From Nitrospira sp. (GTDB lineage Bacteria; Nitrospirota; Nitrospiria; Nitrospirales; Nitrospiraceae), in NCBI GenBank assembly GCA_019636875.1, contig JAHBWR010000031.1, positions 1 through 32,390 of the forward strand: DNA of 32,390 bases, given 5' to 3'. The notes below the pieces were generated by a model that worked only from the letters and a program-made list of their open reading frames with translations, did no database searches and was not told the DNA's origin. Positions 22,332 through 31,165 of the stretch are shown here, in pieces. The position numbers and the translations under genes are program-made. How positions within the stretch are numbered: the first letter of the stretch is position 1; each line of letters begins with the position of its first letter.

Positions 22332-23563
22332 TGTCAACACCGCCTGTGGCTCGGCAGTTTCCTCTGACCCCTGAGGCGGAATTACTCGTCTGGTGTGCCC
22401 GCACAATCGCATCCGATGATCTCAAAACGCGTATTCGACACCAGGTACAGGTGTCGCTAGACTGGGCGGTTGTGCTCGCGATGGCCGAGTATCATGGCGT
22501 GAGTCAGCTGTTGCATAGGAGTCTGACCACAATTTGCCCGAACCTTGTACCTCTCGAACCACTAGCTTATCTGCGGAAGAAGACCCAAGCGGGTGCTTTG
22601 CTGAATCGGTCGCTTGCCCAAGAGCTCATTAGTTTGTGTGAAGCGTTCCAGGAGCGTGGAGTCTCGGTCATTCCGATCAAGGGGGCCACCCTCGCTGTGT
22701 TGGCCTATGGTGATTTGGCTCTCCGGGATTTCACAGATCTGGACCTGCTGGTCCCCAAATCCTCCGTCGCCGAAGCGCAGGCTGTCTTATTGGCCCAGGG
22801 CTATAAGAGGAGAGCCCTTTCTGACACGCTTAGTGAAACAATAAATGAAGAAGGGCCTTATCATGTGTTTATCAAGAGACGTCCGATCTCTCGAGTCGAT
22901 CTCCAATGGGTCATGGCACATCCGCACTTTAACTTCTGGCTAGATCGTCCGGAGATCTGGCGGTCTCAAATCTCTGTCGTATTGGAAAACGGGAGAGTTC
23001 CAGGATTGGCCCCTGAGATTCTGCTGATTGTTCTATGTGTCCATGGGTCGAAGCATGCGTGGGAACAGCTGAAATGGGTCTGTGATGTGGCGGAACTTGT
23101 CACCTCACACCCAGACTTAGATTGGAATCAAATTTTTGCCCATGCATCGAACTGGCGCTGCCAGCGCATGCTCTATCTTGGCTTATCAGTCGCACATATC
23201 ATGCTTGATGCGCCCCTACCTGCCGCAGTACTTGAACGGCTCAAAACCGATGTAGAGGTTGAGGCACTTGCTCACCGAATGCCAGCCAGTTTGCTATCAG
23301 ATGCCCATCAGGGCATCACCGAGGAACAGGCAGGAGCACTCTATTTTTCAGCAAAAGATTCATGGTCGGAGCGTTGGCGGTTGGGCTTGTCGCTCTGTCG
23401 CGCTCACAGTCCCATGGCAATAACGCCTCCCTCATGGTGTCATGGTGGTCTCCTTCTTTCGTGCCTCGCTCAGATCATTGTCCCACTTCATCGAGAGGTG
23501 AAGCGTCTCTTGTCGCCACGAATTCGTGGAGTGATTAACCGGTGGTTCGCGTTCATTGGCTAG
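22325..23563 (+). CDS. Nucleotidyltransferase-family protein of RiPP cluster
   Basis: 412 residues of the PF14907-type nucleotidyltransferase family. The active-site region is KGATLAVLAYGD (119-130) and RDFTDLDLLVP (134-144), with DLDL giving the metal-binding acids. The C-terminal half is helical. In some Bacillus-type lasso clusters such a protein works with the kinase to decorate the phosphorylated peptide; that role here is inference. Starts 7 bases before the kinase stop, with GGAGCAGGT as ribosome site; a second start at 22331 is possible. Confidence 0.82.
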   Translation: MLMSTPPVARQFPLTPEAELLVWCARTIASDDLKTRIRHQVQVSLDWAVVLAMAEYHGVSQLLHRSLTTICPNLVPLEPLAYLRKKTQAGALLNRSLAQELISLCEAFQERGVSVIPIKGATLAVLAYGDLALRDFTDLDLLVPKSSVAEAQAVLLAQGYKRRALSDTLSETINEEGPYHVFIKRRPISRVDLQWVMAHPHFNFWLDRPEIWRSQISVVLENGRVPGLAPEILLIVLCVHGSKHAWEQLKWVCDVAELVTSHPDLDWNQIFAHASNWRCQRMLYLGLSVAHIMLDAPLPAAVLERLKTDVEVEALAHRMPASLLSDAHQGITEEQAGALYFSAKDSWSERWRLGLSLCRAHSPMAITPPSWCHGGLLLSCLAQIIVPLHREVKRLLSPRIRGVINRWFAFIG

Positions 23564-23670
23564 GCTCTCACTAGCCGGTGTTGATATGTCCGTGGACTAA
23601 CTTTGTGGGAGACAGTGATTCATAGAATGCTGCTCCGCCACAGATGGTGGTGAAGTTGAGGTGTGCTTTT

Positions 23671-24156
23671 ATGAGACAGATAAGGTTTCGGCTTGTACGC
23701 AAGTACTGGACAATCCTTTGGGTTGGTGCTGCGGTGTTCTGGATTCGTACCGCATTGCGATTCCAGACGTTGCCGAGGGTGCTTGAGCAATTTGGTACGC
23801 TCTCAGCCGATGCTAAACAGAACGATGCGGAGATGAAGATCCTGACCTGCTATGTGGATCGCTGGCTCCGGCTGTTTCCCTACAATAAGAGAGGGAATTG
23901 CTTTCCGCGATCACTCGCACTCTATCGATTTGCTCGACAACTGGGATATCCGGTCGTGTTTCATTGTGGAGTCAGAAAGGAGGCGGCCGGTCTTGATGGG
24001 CATGCCTGGCTCACACTTAATGGACAGGCCTTTCAGGAACCGGGAACGCACTGGCAAGGGTTTACGATTACCTATTCCTATCCGCCTGATCTTATACAAA
24101 CGGTGAGTCAGGGTTCTGAGATCCGGTCTCAATGTCTCCGCACGATGCAGTCTTGA
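23671..24156 (+). CDS. Lasso-type B2 leader peptidase
   Basis: 161 residues from ATG 23671 (GAGGTG upstream; the earlier ATG at 23644 has no ribosome site). A transglutaminase-like cysteine protease that removes the leader peptide: C77 in NCFPRSLALYRFARQLGYPV, H111 in DGHAWLTLNG and E123 (QEP) at the third triad position, which is Asp in McjB. A hydrophobic N-terminus (YWTILWVGAAVFW) is usual for stand-alone B2 proteins. It follows a 107-base gap after the nucleotidyltransferase and overlaps the transporter. Confidence 0.87.
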   Translation: MRQIRFRLVRKYWTILWVGAAVFWIRTALRFQTLPRVLEQFGTLSADAKQNDAEMKILTCYVDRWLRLFPYNKRGNCFPRSLALYRFARQLGYPVVFHCGVRKEAAGLDGHAWLTLNGQAFQEPGTHWQGFTITYSYPPDLIQTVSQGSEIRSQCLRTMQS

Positions 24157-25994
24157 CGGGGGGCCTGGTGCTTCAGCTCTTTCTGAATAGCATGATGAAG
24201 AGGCTAGGGCCTTTTCTGCTCACCGTTCGCCGAGCCCTCTCGTTCGTCTGGCAGAGCAGTCCACGCCTGGCGGTTGCCAGCGTAGTAGTCCGCATCCTCC
24301 AGGGGCTTCTTCCCCTGGTAATGCTGTATCTCACAAAGCTCTTGATCGATGCAGTGACCGAAGGACTGAAGACTCCTACGGATGACGCTTCGTTGACCAG
24401 AATCATCAGCATGCTTGCCGGGCTAGCGGGTGTTGCGGGGATCAGTGCCATGTTGGGCGTAGCAGCTGGTCTGATTTCAAAAATACAGTCCCAAGTCGTC
24501 ACAGATCACATGTACGCGCTTCTTCAGGCGAAGTCGGTTGAGGTCGATCTCGAGTACTATGAAAATGCGCAATACCAGGACACCTTGCATCATGCCCAAC
24601 AGGAGGCTCCATACCGACCGACTGCGATCCTCAATGCTGTGCTTCAACTGGGGCAGAACACGATTTCACTGCTCTCGATGGGGGTGATACTGTGGTGGCT
24701 GCATTGGGGGATCATTCCGGCTCTAATCGCGACGGCCATTCCGTACTTCTTGGTCCGTCTTCAGCAATCCAACACGCTGTATGTTTGGGAACGAACGCGG
24801 ATACCACTGGAGCGGAAAGCGTGGTACGTCAACGCGTTATTGACACAAGCGACGGCAGCCAAAGAAGTTCGGTTGTTCGATCTTGGTCCAAGTCTACGAG
24901 AATGGTTCCAAGACGCTCGGTTGGTGCTGCGCCAGGAGCGAATCAGTTTGGAGCGTCGATGGGCGATCAAAACCCTTGTAGCACAACTCATTGGTGTAGC
25001 CGGTGTATTCGGGGTCTGCAGTTTCGTAGCGGTCCGCACATTTTACGGTTTGCTCACTCTGGGTGACCTTGTTATTTGCTTTCAAGCGGTACAGCGGGCC
25101 TCAGGATTTCTGGAGGGATTTGGACACAGCGTTTCGAACCTCTATGAAAGCAATCTATTCCTAACGACATTGGGCGAGTTCTTAGGCATCCAATCCCGAT
25201 TGCCGACGCCTGCGAAACCGAGGGCTTTCCCAAGGCCGATCACGCAGGGGGTCGTATTCGATCATGTCTCGTTCCAATATCCTCATGAGGAGCGTGTCGC
25301 GATTCGAGATTTCACCTTTTCGATCAAGCCGGGGGAACACGTGGCTTTCGTTGGTGCGAATGGCGCAGGGAAAACGACGTTGGTGAAGCTCTTGTGTCGT
25401 CTGTACGATCCATCAGAGGGGCATATTTTCATTGATGGGGTTGATCTTCGGGACTACCCCATTACCGAGGTCCGTGGTGCAGTCAGCGGGATCTATCAGG
25501 ACTTTGTGAAGTTTCAACTGTCTGCAAAAGAAAATATTGCGTTAGGCGTAAGAGGTCTCGCTGTTGATGACGCAGCAGTTGCCCAGGCGGCCAAACAGGC
25601 CGGGATTCATGAGGTCATTCAGCGCTTACCGCAGGGGTATGAGACATTGCTCGGTAAGTTGTTTGATGGTGGGCACGAACTGAGTATCGGGGAATGGCAA
25701 AAGGTGGCGCTTGCCAGAGCTCTATTACGAAACTCACAACTTCTTGTGTTAGACGAGCCGACCAGCGCCATGGATGCCAAGGCAGAGGCCGAGCTCTTTG
25801 AGAGATTTCATGAACTTGCGCACGGGCGGATGGCGATTCTGATCAGCCATCGGCTGTCAACGGTGAAAATGGTGGATCGGATCTTTGTCGTTGATCAAGG
25901 GCACATTGTGGAACAAGGCACTCACGATAGTTTGATGCGACAACAAGGGTTGTACGCGAGCCTTTTTCTCACTCAAGCGCAGCACTATCAGTAG
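24132..25994 (+). CDS. ABC exporter of the RiPP cluster
   Basis: 620 residues: a six-helix membrane domain (about 30-340) fused to an ATPase. ATPase motifs are Walker A GANGAGKT (408-415), signature LSIGEW (517-522), Walker B LLVLDE (537-542) and the His switch ISHRLS. There is no N-terminal C39 peptidase, which fits a separate B2 leader peptidase. It would export and confer immunity to the mature peptide. Start 24132 overlaps the peptidase gene by 25 bases; ATG 24192 is an alternative, and neither has a clear ribosome site. Confidence 0.9.
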   Translation: MSPHDAVLTGGLVLQLFLNSMMKRLGPFLLTVRRALSFVWQSSPRLAVASVVVRILQGLLPLVMLYLTKLLIDAVTEGLKTPTDDASLTRIISMLAGLAGVAGISAMLGVAAGLISKIQSQVVTDHMYALLQAKSVEVDLEYYENAQYQDTLHHAQQEAPYRPTAILNAVLQLGQNTISLLSMGVILWWLHWGIIPALIATAIPYFLVRLQQSNTLYVWERTRIPLERKAWYVNALLTQATAAKEVRLFDLGPSLREWFQDARLVLRQERISLERRWAIKTLVAQLIGVAGVFGVCSFVAVRTFYGLLTLGDLVICFQAVQRASGFLEGFGHSVSNLYESNLFLTTLGEFLGIQSRLPTPAKPRAFPRPITQGVVFDHVSFQYPHEERVAIRDFTFSIKPGEHVAFVGANGAGKTTLVKLLCRLYDPSEGHIFIDGVDLRDYPITEVRGAVSGIYQDFVKFQLSAKENIALGVRGLAVDDAAVAQAAKQAGIHEVIQRLPQGYETLLGKLFDGGHELSIGEWQKVALARALLRNSQLLVLDEPTSAMDAKAEAELFERFHELAHGRMAILISHRLSTVKMVDRIFVVDQGHIVEQGTHDSLMRQQGLYASLFLTQAQHYQ

Positions 25995-26035
25995 CTGTGG
26001 TACTTGCTGCAGATCGATGAGATTGGGCAGTGACG

Positions 26036-27103
26036 TCATCTTCTGTCGCCGGAATTCTGTTTGCCGGAGATGAGCAGATTTGGTGGTGGCCCAATCGGTT
26101 CGAAATTCTTCAACAGCGGAACGTTCTCTTTTCGTACCCACATGATATCGTGATTGTATGAATCACGCGGGCCTGAACCTCCCGTGAACATCTTCCCGTC
26201 CGGCGTAAAGGTCCAACACATGTCTTCGCCGTTGGTGTTGATGGTATCGCCGAGGTTCAATGGTTCCTGCCATTCTCCATTTCGATTTTGGTAGGAGATC
26301 CACATATCATGTCCGCCTCGCGAGCCCATGTCCGGACGCGTACTGGTGATAATGAGGCTCTTCCCATCCTTTGAGAGACCGGTCCAGTGCATATGGTCAC
26401 GGTAGGGCGAATTGATACGCGGTCCCAAACTCTCAGGTTTCTGCCAAACTCCGTCCTTCTTCTCGACTTTCCAGATATCGCTGTCTTGAGTGACTCCCGG
26501 CTGCTGATAGTTAAAATAAATCAGGCTATCTGAGGCGATGATGGGGCAATGTTCCTCCCCGGTTGGGGTATTGATGTGGGGGAGTTCCGGGACATCGTTC
26601 CAATTTCTCGCCGGTTGCCAGACTCCATTGACTTTCTGGGTCACATAGAGATCGCCGGTGGACAGATTGCCAGGTTGGTATCTCGTGAAATAAATGACAT
26701 TGCCGTCTGCCGAGAAGCTCGGTTCGAGCTCCCATGCTGATGTATTGATATTTGGACCCACTGTCGGATCGATATCTGGTCCCAGATGAATCGGCTCTTG
26801 CCACTCGCCATTCACATTGTGCGCCATCCAGATATCGAAGTTGTACGGAACTTCTGGTGAGGGGATACTTCCTTGGCGTCCGGAAACGAAGATGGCGGTC
26901 TTCCCATCGGCACTGTAAGTCATCTCAATCTCAGCTTCCGAGGAGTTAATCGGTGCCGCCATACTCTTGGAGAGTGAAGCACCCGTGCTTGCGTGTTCGC
27001 TATGCGGCAAGTTCATACCTGACATTGCATTGGTCAGGGTGGGAGCCAAAAGGAGTGTGAGTGCTGACAAGTAGCGAATTATCCGAGAGACGGTCACTAT
27101 CAT
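26036..27103 (-). CDS. TolB-like (PD40) propeller protein, secreted
   Basis: 355 residues from ATG 27103 (ACGGAGG upstream; the ATG at 27130 lacks one). A signal peptide covers about 1-26 (YLSALTLLLAPTLTNA). The rest has PD40/WD40-like blades: EMTYSADGKTAIFVSGR, EPSFSADGNVIYFTRY, CPIIASDSLIYFNYQ, WTGLSKDGKSLIITSTRP and WTFTPDGKMFTGG, each followed by D(I/L/M)W and W(Q/K)(E/P)P strands. A six- or seven-bladed periplasmic beta-propeller is likely, used in protein or glycan contacts. Convergent with the ABC exporter, 41 bases apart. Confidence 0.82.
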   Translation of the reverse strand: MIVTVSRIIRYLSALTLLLAPTLTNAMSGMNLPHSEHASTGASLSKSMAAPINSSEAEIEMTYSADGKTAIFVSGRQGSIPSPEVPYNFDIWMAHNVNGEWQEPIHLGPDIDPTVGPNINTSAWELEPSFSADGNVIYFTRYQPGNLSTGDLYVTQKVNGVWQPARNWNDVPELPHINTPTGEEHCPIIASDSLIYFNYQQPGVTQDSDIWKVEKKDGVWQKPESLGPRINSPYRDHMHWTGLSKDGKSLIITSTRPDMGSRGGHDMWISYQNRNGEWQEPLNLGDTINTNGEDMCWTFTPDGKMFTGGSGPRDSYNHDIMWVRKENVPLLKNFEPIGPPPNLLISGKQNSGDRR

Positions 27104-27270
27104 TGAAACCTCCGTGTCATGGTCTATCATCTGTCGGTCACACTAGCCCTATGCTTGCTGAGGACATGCAGTATATCCATTTGCACCGTATGTTGCCATT
27201 TGCTCGCTTGCACTGGTTCTACGTTTACCCGGACAGGTGGGTAGTCGGTCTGTCCCACATATCGCACGGG

Positions 27271-27852
27271 TCACTTCGTTGTGGGGACTGGTTGCAGACT
27301 CCTAACCAGTGTATCTTGCATGTCATTTGGGAGAGACCCCACGCCTTTGATGACACCAGGACCTCCGTTCTGCCAGTGAATAGTGAACGCCCGAGTTTGT
27401 TTCTGACTGGGCAATGTATGTTCGGCAATATGCAGTAGGACTTCTGTTCCTCCATCAATGAGCGCGAGCGAGGCGAGGAGCTTGAGCACTGGCCCAAGCT
27501 CTCGAACTGTAATCGTGACCACCTTGTCAAACGGCCTATTTACTGTGTCTACTTCCGCAGCAATTGTGGGCAGACTCATGCTTGGTAAGCGGCGAAGCTC
27601 AGAGTTCTTAAAGCATTTCGAAGTCTGCAGGAACTGTCTCACGCCGGTTTCGGCTGCAGTTTCCCGCTCCGGCACGTCCTTCTGATCTGGACGCCACTGA
27701 GGCGCCCAGAGGACGAGTGCAGAGGTCAGACTGTCGCAGATGGGAGGCTGGGGTGATGGTGTGATTGTTACGGTCGTGGTTGCACATCCTGTCAGGGCCG
27801 CACATGTTGTCGCAATTGCTGAACGATAGAGGTAATTGAATAGATGACGCAT
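27271..27852 (-). CDS. Probable lipoprotein of unknown function
   Basis: 193 residues from ATG 27852 (a TTG at 27864 is also possible). The N-terminus has a lipobox (ATTCAALTGC) that would anchor the protein by its Cys. Then comes CDSLTSALVLWAPQWRPDQ, and a C-terminal part with KVVTITVRELGPVLKLLASLALIDGGTEVLLHI. I do not recognise the family. Confidence 0.65.
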   Translation of the reverse strand: MRHLFNYLYRSAIATTCAALTGCATTTVTITPSPQPPICDSLTSALVLWAPQWRPDQKDVPERETAAETGVRQFLQTSKCFKNSELRRLPSMSLPTIAAEVDTVNRPFDKVVTITVRELGPVLKLLASLALIDGGTEVLLHIAEHTLPSQKQTRAFTIHWQNGGPGVIKGVGSLPNDMQDTLVRSLQPVPTTK

Positions 27853-28577
27853 CTGCGATTTCAATACGTTCCGTATGAGGCTTTCGTACCGAGATAGCTT
27901 TGGTTGGATGAATTATGGATGAGACCGCTCGTAGTTCGTCAAGCGCAGAATCAGAATAAGGCCGCGGCAGGAGAAGGGGAGTTGCGGCTAGTCGAGATCT
28001 TCGGGGAAACTTCTCCGAAATCTCCTGCGTAGGTCGGCGAATGATTTTGTGAAGGAGTTCTGGGAAGGAGAAGCGTGAACATGATTTCCGGAGTTGTTGT
28101 GAGTCCCAATGGGTTTGGCCCAGGACTTTTCAGCGGTACAAAACCGGCTCACGTCGACCCACGCCTCGCATCCAATCGAGATCGGCTCTGAATGGAGTGG
28201 AAGGGAATCTTTGTGCTTTGTGGGGATGAGGAAGGAGTAGTCCATTCTTTGATGACTCCAGAAGCTATTGGAAACTTTACAGCCTCACACTCTTCTTGCC
28301 TATTCCCCGATAGTAGTCCCACAGAGTTTCACCGCGACACGATCCTGATTCTTCTCAGAAGGCTGCAATACGTCTCTCCGCTACATCAGCAAGGCGAGTG
28401 CCACACGAAGGTAGTTTCGAGCTGCCGAGGATTCCGTCATATCATATTGATTGTGAAGACAAATGCTTCTGTCTGCGGTAAAGCCAGAAGTCTTACTTCT
28501 GTATCCGAAAGGATGCAGGGATGTATCTCAATGTCCGCGGGAGACTAAGGGGGCAGCAATGGGCGTAGAGATGTGTG
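27853..28577. other. Intergenic, no gene supported
   Basis: 725 bases. Frames of 85 and 118 codons lack ribosome sites or familiar sequence. A modest hairpin is present: GAGATCTTCGG (27994-28004) with CCGAAATCTC (28015-28024), one bulge. Confidence 0.45.
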
Positions 28578-28997
28578 CTAGAACTCTCCCATGTTCACTT
28601 GCCTGACTCGTTCTGCCGGGATACTGAGTGCGGCTAGGAGGTACTGCTTGAACTCCTCGGTGTAGGACTGAGTCGCGAGGGCCCGTTGCATGCAGAGGAG
28701 CCAGGCGTCACGTTCTTCGTAGCCTATTGGGAATCGCTTGTGAGCACCGGGAATGCTGATTGGCCCATAGTGTTGCTGAAAGAGTCTTGGACCTCCCAGC
28801 CAGCCACATAGGAAATAGGTCAATTTTCTCCGAGACTCGGTGAGATCGGGTGGGTGCATTTTTCTAATCGTTTCAGCTTCCGGCAACGTATCCATGCTGG
28901 CATAAAATTCATCCACCAACTTGGTGATGCCCACAAGCTCGCCTGCTGCTTGATAGGGAGTGGTCTGATCGCTACGGTCTTGATCTTCTAGGGGCAT
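28578..28997 (-). CDS. Group 2 truncated haemoglobin
   Basis: 139 residues. Group 2 (TrHbO-like) features are all present: F31-Y32 (B9-B10), IRKMHPPDL, FLCGWLGGPRLFQQHYG, proximal H86 in GAHKRFPIG and W99 (G8) in ERDAWLLCM. It binds haem and probably oxygen, nitric oxide or peroxides in the cytoplasm. It lies 20 bases downstream of ygfZ on the same strand and is probably co-transcribed. Confidence 0.9.
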   Translation of the reverse strand: MPLEDQDRSDQTTPYQAAGELVGITKLVDEFYASMDTLPEAETIRKMHPPDLTESRRKLTYFLCGWLGGPRLFQQHYGPISIPGAHKRFPIGYEERDAWLLCMQRALATQSYTEEFKQYLLAALSIPAERVRQVNMGEF

Positions 28998-29017
28998 TGG
29001 TCTTCAAGGGTATGGCG

Positions 29018-30109
29018 TCAGAGTTTGGTATAAAAGGGGAGGGTCTGAATAGTTGCTGGATATCGGTTGTTCTCATGTTCCACGGTCAAGGCGGTGCCAG
29101 GCTGACTGAAGTCTCGCAGTGGAAATCCGAACGCCACAACTTGGTTGAGTTGAGGGGAATGTGCCGCACTGCTGATCCACCCTACTTCACGATCACCACT
29201 ATAGAGCTTCGCACCATGCGGTGGAATCACTGAATCCTTCAGGACCAGCCCGACCAGCTTGCGGCGGACGTTGCCGTATGTATCCATACGCGCGACGACT
29301 TCTTGCCCCGGATAGCACCCTTTGTTCAAACTGAACGCTTTGCCTTCGAGGTTGGCTTCGGGTGGGACAATCTCCTCATTCAAGTCCGGTCCAGCCTTGG
29401 GGAGACCGGCCTCCAGACGCAACGCCTCCCGTGCCTTACTACCGATGGCCTTGATTCCAAACTTGGTGCCGGCTTGCATGGCCGCCGTCCATGCGGCCAG
29501 CAGGCTGTCTGCGTGAAGCAGGATCTCGATATCGACTTCTCCGGTCTCTTCCGTGCGTACTACCAATGCATGATGTCCGCCGATTTGTGCCGTCACGAAA
29601 TCGATGGGTTGTAAATCCGTGACATCCACTCCATATGCTGATTGGACGACATGGGTTGCCTTTGGCCCGCTGATTAAGAGTAGCCCCCAACTCTCAGCAC
29701 AGTTTTCCATCTTTGCTTTGGTTCCGTAGAGCAAGAACTTACGAAGCGCCTGAAACGTCGTCTCCCCAATTTCACCGACATCTTCCACCATGACGGCGTC
29801 ACTTTGCACGTACAGGCGGAAATAGGTGAGCATCTTACCTTTGTGCGTCAAAAAGCTGGAATAGCGGCCTTGGCCAGGTTGGAGAGGAAGGATGTCGTTG
29901 CTCACGACGCTTTGCAGCCACTTCACACGATCCTCACCCGTGACTCTGAGTTTGCCGCGATGGGAGAGATCAGCGATTCCCACAGCTTGTCGAACGGCAT
30001 GATGCTCAGCGGCCACATCGCCATAGTGGGCTGGCATGTCCCAGCCAGTGATCGCTTCGAACGTTGCCCCAAGTTGGGCATGTTGTGAGTGCAGGCGCGA
30101 TTGTTTCAT
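29018..30109 (-). CDS. ygfZ: YgfZ-like folate-binding Fe-S maintenance protein
   Basis: 363 residues of the YgfZ/GcvT-like family. The family motif KGCYPGQE (263-270) with its conserved Cys is followed by VVARMDTYGNVRRKL. The N-terminal GcvT-like part has DLSHRGKLRVTGEDRVKWLQSVVSNDI. YgfZ proteins bind folate and help keep MiaB-type and other Fe-S enzymes active. In this run it stands with thiC, itself an Fe-S enzyme, and with a haemoglobin, which suggests a shared oxidative or nitrosative setting (inferred). Confidence 0.9.
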   Translation of the reverse strand: MKQSRLHSQHAQLGATFEAITGWDMPAHYGDVAAEHHAVRQAVGIADLSHRGKLRVTGEDRVKWLQSVVSNDILPLQPGQGRYSSFLTHKGKMLTYFRLYVQSDAVMVEDVGEIGETTFQALRKFLLYGTKAKMENCAESWGLLLISGPKATHVVQSAYGVDVTDLQPIDFVTAQIGGHHALVVRTEETGEVDIEILLHADSLLAAWTAAMQAGTKFGIKAIGSKAREALRLEAGLPKAGPDLNEEIVPPEANLEGKAFSLNKGCYPGQEVVARMDTYGNVRRKLVGLVLKDSVIPPHGAKLYSGDREVGWISSAAHSPQLNQVVAFGFPLRDFSQPGTALTVEHENNRYPATIQTLPFYTKL

Positions 30110-30172
30110 AGTCCCTTGAGAAGCCTACGAGTGGTTGTAATGAATGTCACGGGAGACAACGACCTTCCGTCG

Positions 30173-30556
30173 TCATGAGGAGGCGACAGGTCCCGTCACC
30201 AACTCCTCTACCAATCCTTTCGTCCGAGCCGAAAACTCATTGCGGGAAACGATCTTCGTTACGCCGAGTACCTTTGCGCGATTCCAGGTATCTACTTCTT
30301 CATGGTTGGCGAACGCCAATATGGGAATCGCGTTCAATCTTGGATCGCCCTTCAGCTGTTCCAGTGCGTCAAAGGCATCAAGAGTCAAATCATTCATATT
30401 GAGAATGATCAGGCGCGGGCTTACCGACGCGGCCTTGTCGAGGATGTCCTGCTGAGCTCGGGCTTTCTCTATCTGGAAATCCGTCTGGCGCAGCGCATCC
30501 TTGACCTTCGTGTAGAAGAACAAGTCAGTGATGGCCACGAGGATGGTTTTGTGCAT
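30173..30556 (-). CDS. Receiver-like protein lacking the phospho-Asp
   Basis: 127 residues with CheY-like fold: KTILVAITDLFF, the third strand RLIILNMNDLT, PILAFANH and the last strand TKIVSRNEF. The phospho-acceptor position is N53 rather than Asp, the acidic pocket has only D11, and Thr and Lys positions are changed. It is a pseudo-receiver and probably works by protein contact without phosphorylation. 10 bases downstream of the TPR gene. Confidence 0.72.
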   Translation of the reverse strand: MHKTILVAITDLFFYTKVKDALRQTDFQIEKARAQQDILDKAASVSPRLIILNMNDLTLDAFDALEQLKGDPRLNAIPILAFANHEEVDTWNRAKVLGVTKIVSRNEFSARTKGLVEELVTGPVASS

Positions 30557-30566
30557 AAGTATGCCC

Positions 30567-31082
30567 TTAGTTTAGTGAGCTCACCAGCCGCCCGAGCGCC
30601 CTTCTGGCGAGCTTATAGTTGGGATCAAGAGTGAGGGCTTGCTTATACGACTCAATGGCGTCGGTCCAGTTTCCCATGCGCTCGTACACCCGGCCGAGAT
30701 TCAAGTGGGGATAGGCAGGGCTCTCGTACCGTTTGGCCCGCATCGCTTTCCGAAACCAGGTAATGGCTTCTTCGAACTCACCTTTTTCAATCAGGTATGC
30801 ACCGATATCGTTGTAAGGATTGCCGAAATCAGGGTCTTGCGCGATGGCTTTGTGACATTCTTCAATGGCGTCATCAAGCCGTCCCATGAAGCTATAGGTC
30901 CACCCCAGGAATGTGTAACCCTCGGCAGTGGGATGGGCTGAGATCGATTGCTTGTAGAGATTGACCGCTTCTTCAAGGTCCCCTTTCATCTGTCGTTCGA
31001 AGGCCTGTTGGAACAGATTCCATGCTTGGCGTTTGTCTTCCTCACGCCCTTCGCCTTGAAGGAGAAAATCTTGAACGTCCAT
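30567..31082 (-). CDS. TPR-repeat protein
   Basis: 171 residues. Three to four TPR helical pairs span about 18-160: RQAWNLFQQAFERQMKGDLE, AEGYTFLGWTYSFMGRLDDA, GNPYNDIGAYLIEKGEFEEA and AYPHLNLGRVYERMGNWTDA. No signal peptide, so a cytoplasmic scaffold. Followed closely by the pseudo-receiver gene. Confidence 0.88.
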   Translation of the reverse strand: MDVQDFLLQGEGREEDKRQAWNLFQQAFERQMKGDLEEAVNLYKQSISAHPTAEGYTFLGWTYSFMGRLDDAIEECHKAIAQDPDFGNPYNDIGAYLIEKGEFEEAITWFRKAMRAKRYESPAYPHLNLGRVYERMGNWTDAIESYKQALTLDPNYKLARRALGRLVSSLN

Positions 31083-31165
31083 GTTTCGTCAACGCCTCTA
31101 CATAGTCGTCATCACGCGATAGAACAGTCGTGAAACCTCTGCTGTTTGACGACCGAGAGGTACCG

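Noticed and set aside
28192..28548. 118-codon frame in the 27853-28577 gap
   Set aside because: Unusual composition, no ribosome site and no motif; probably chance.
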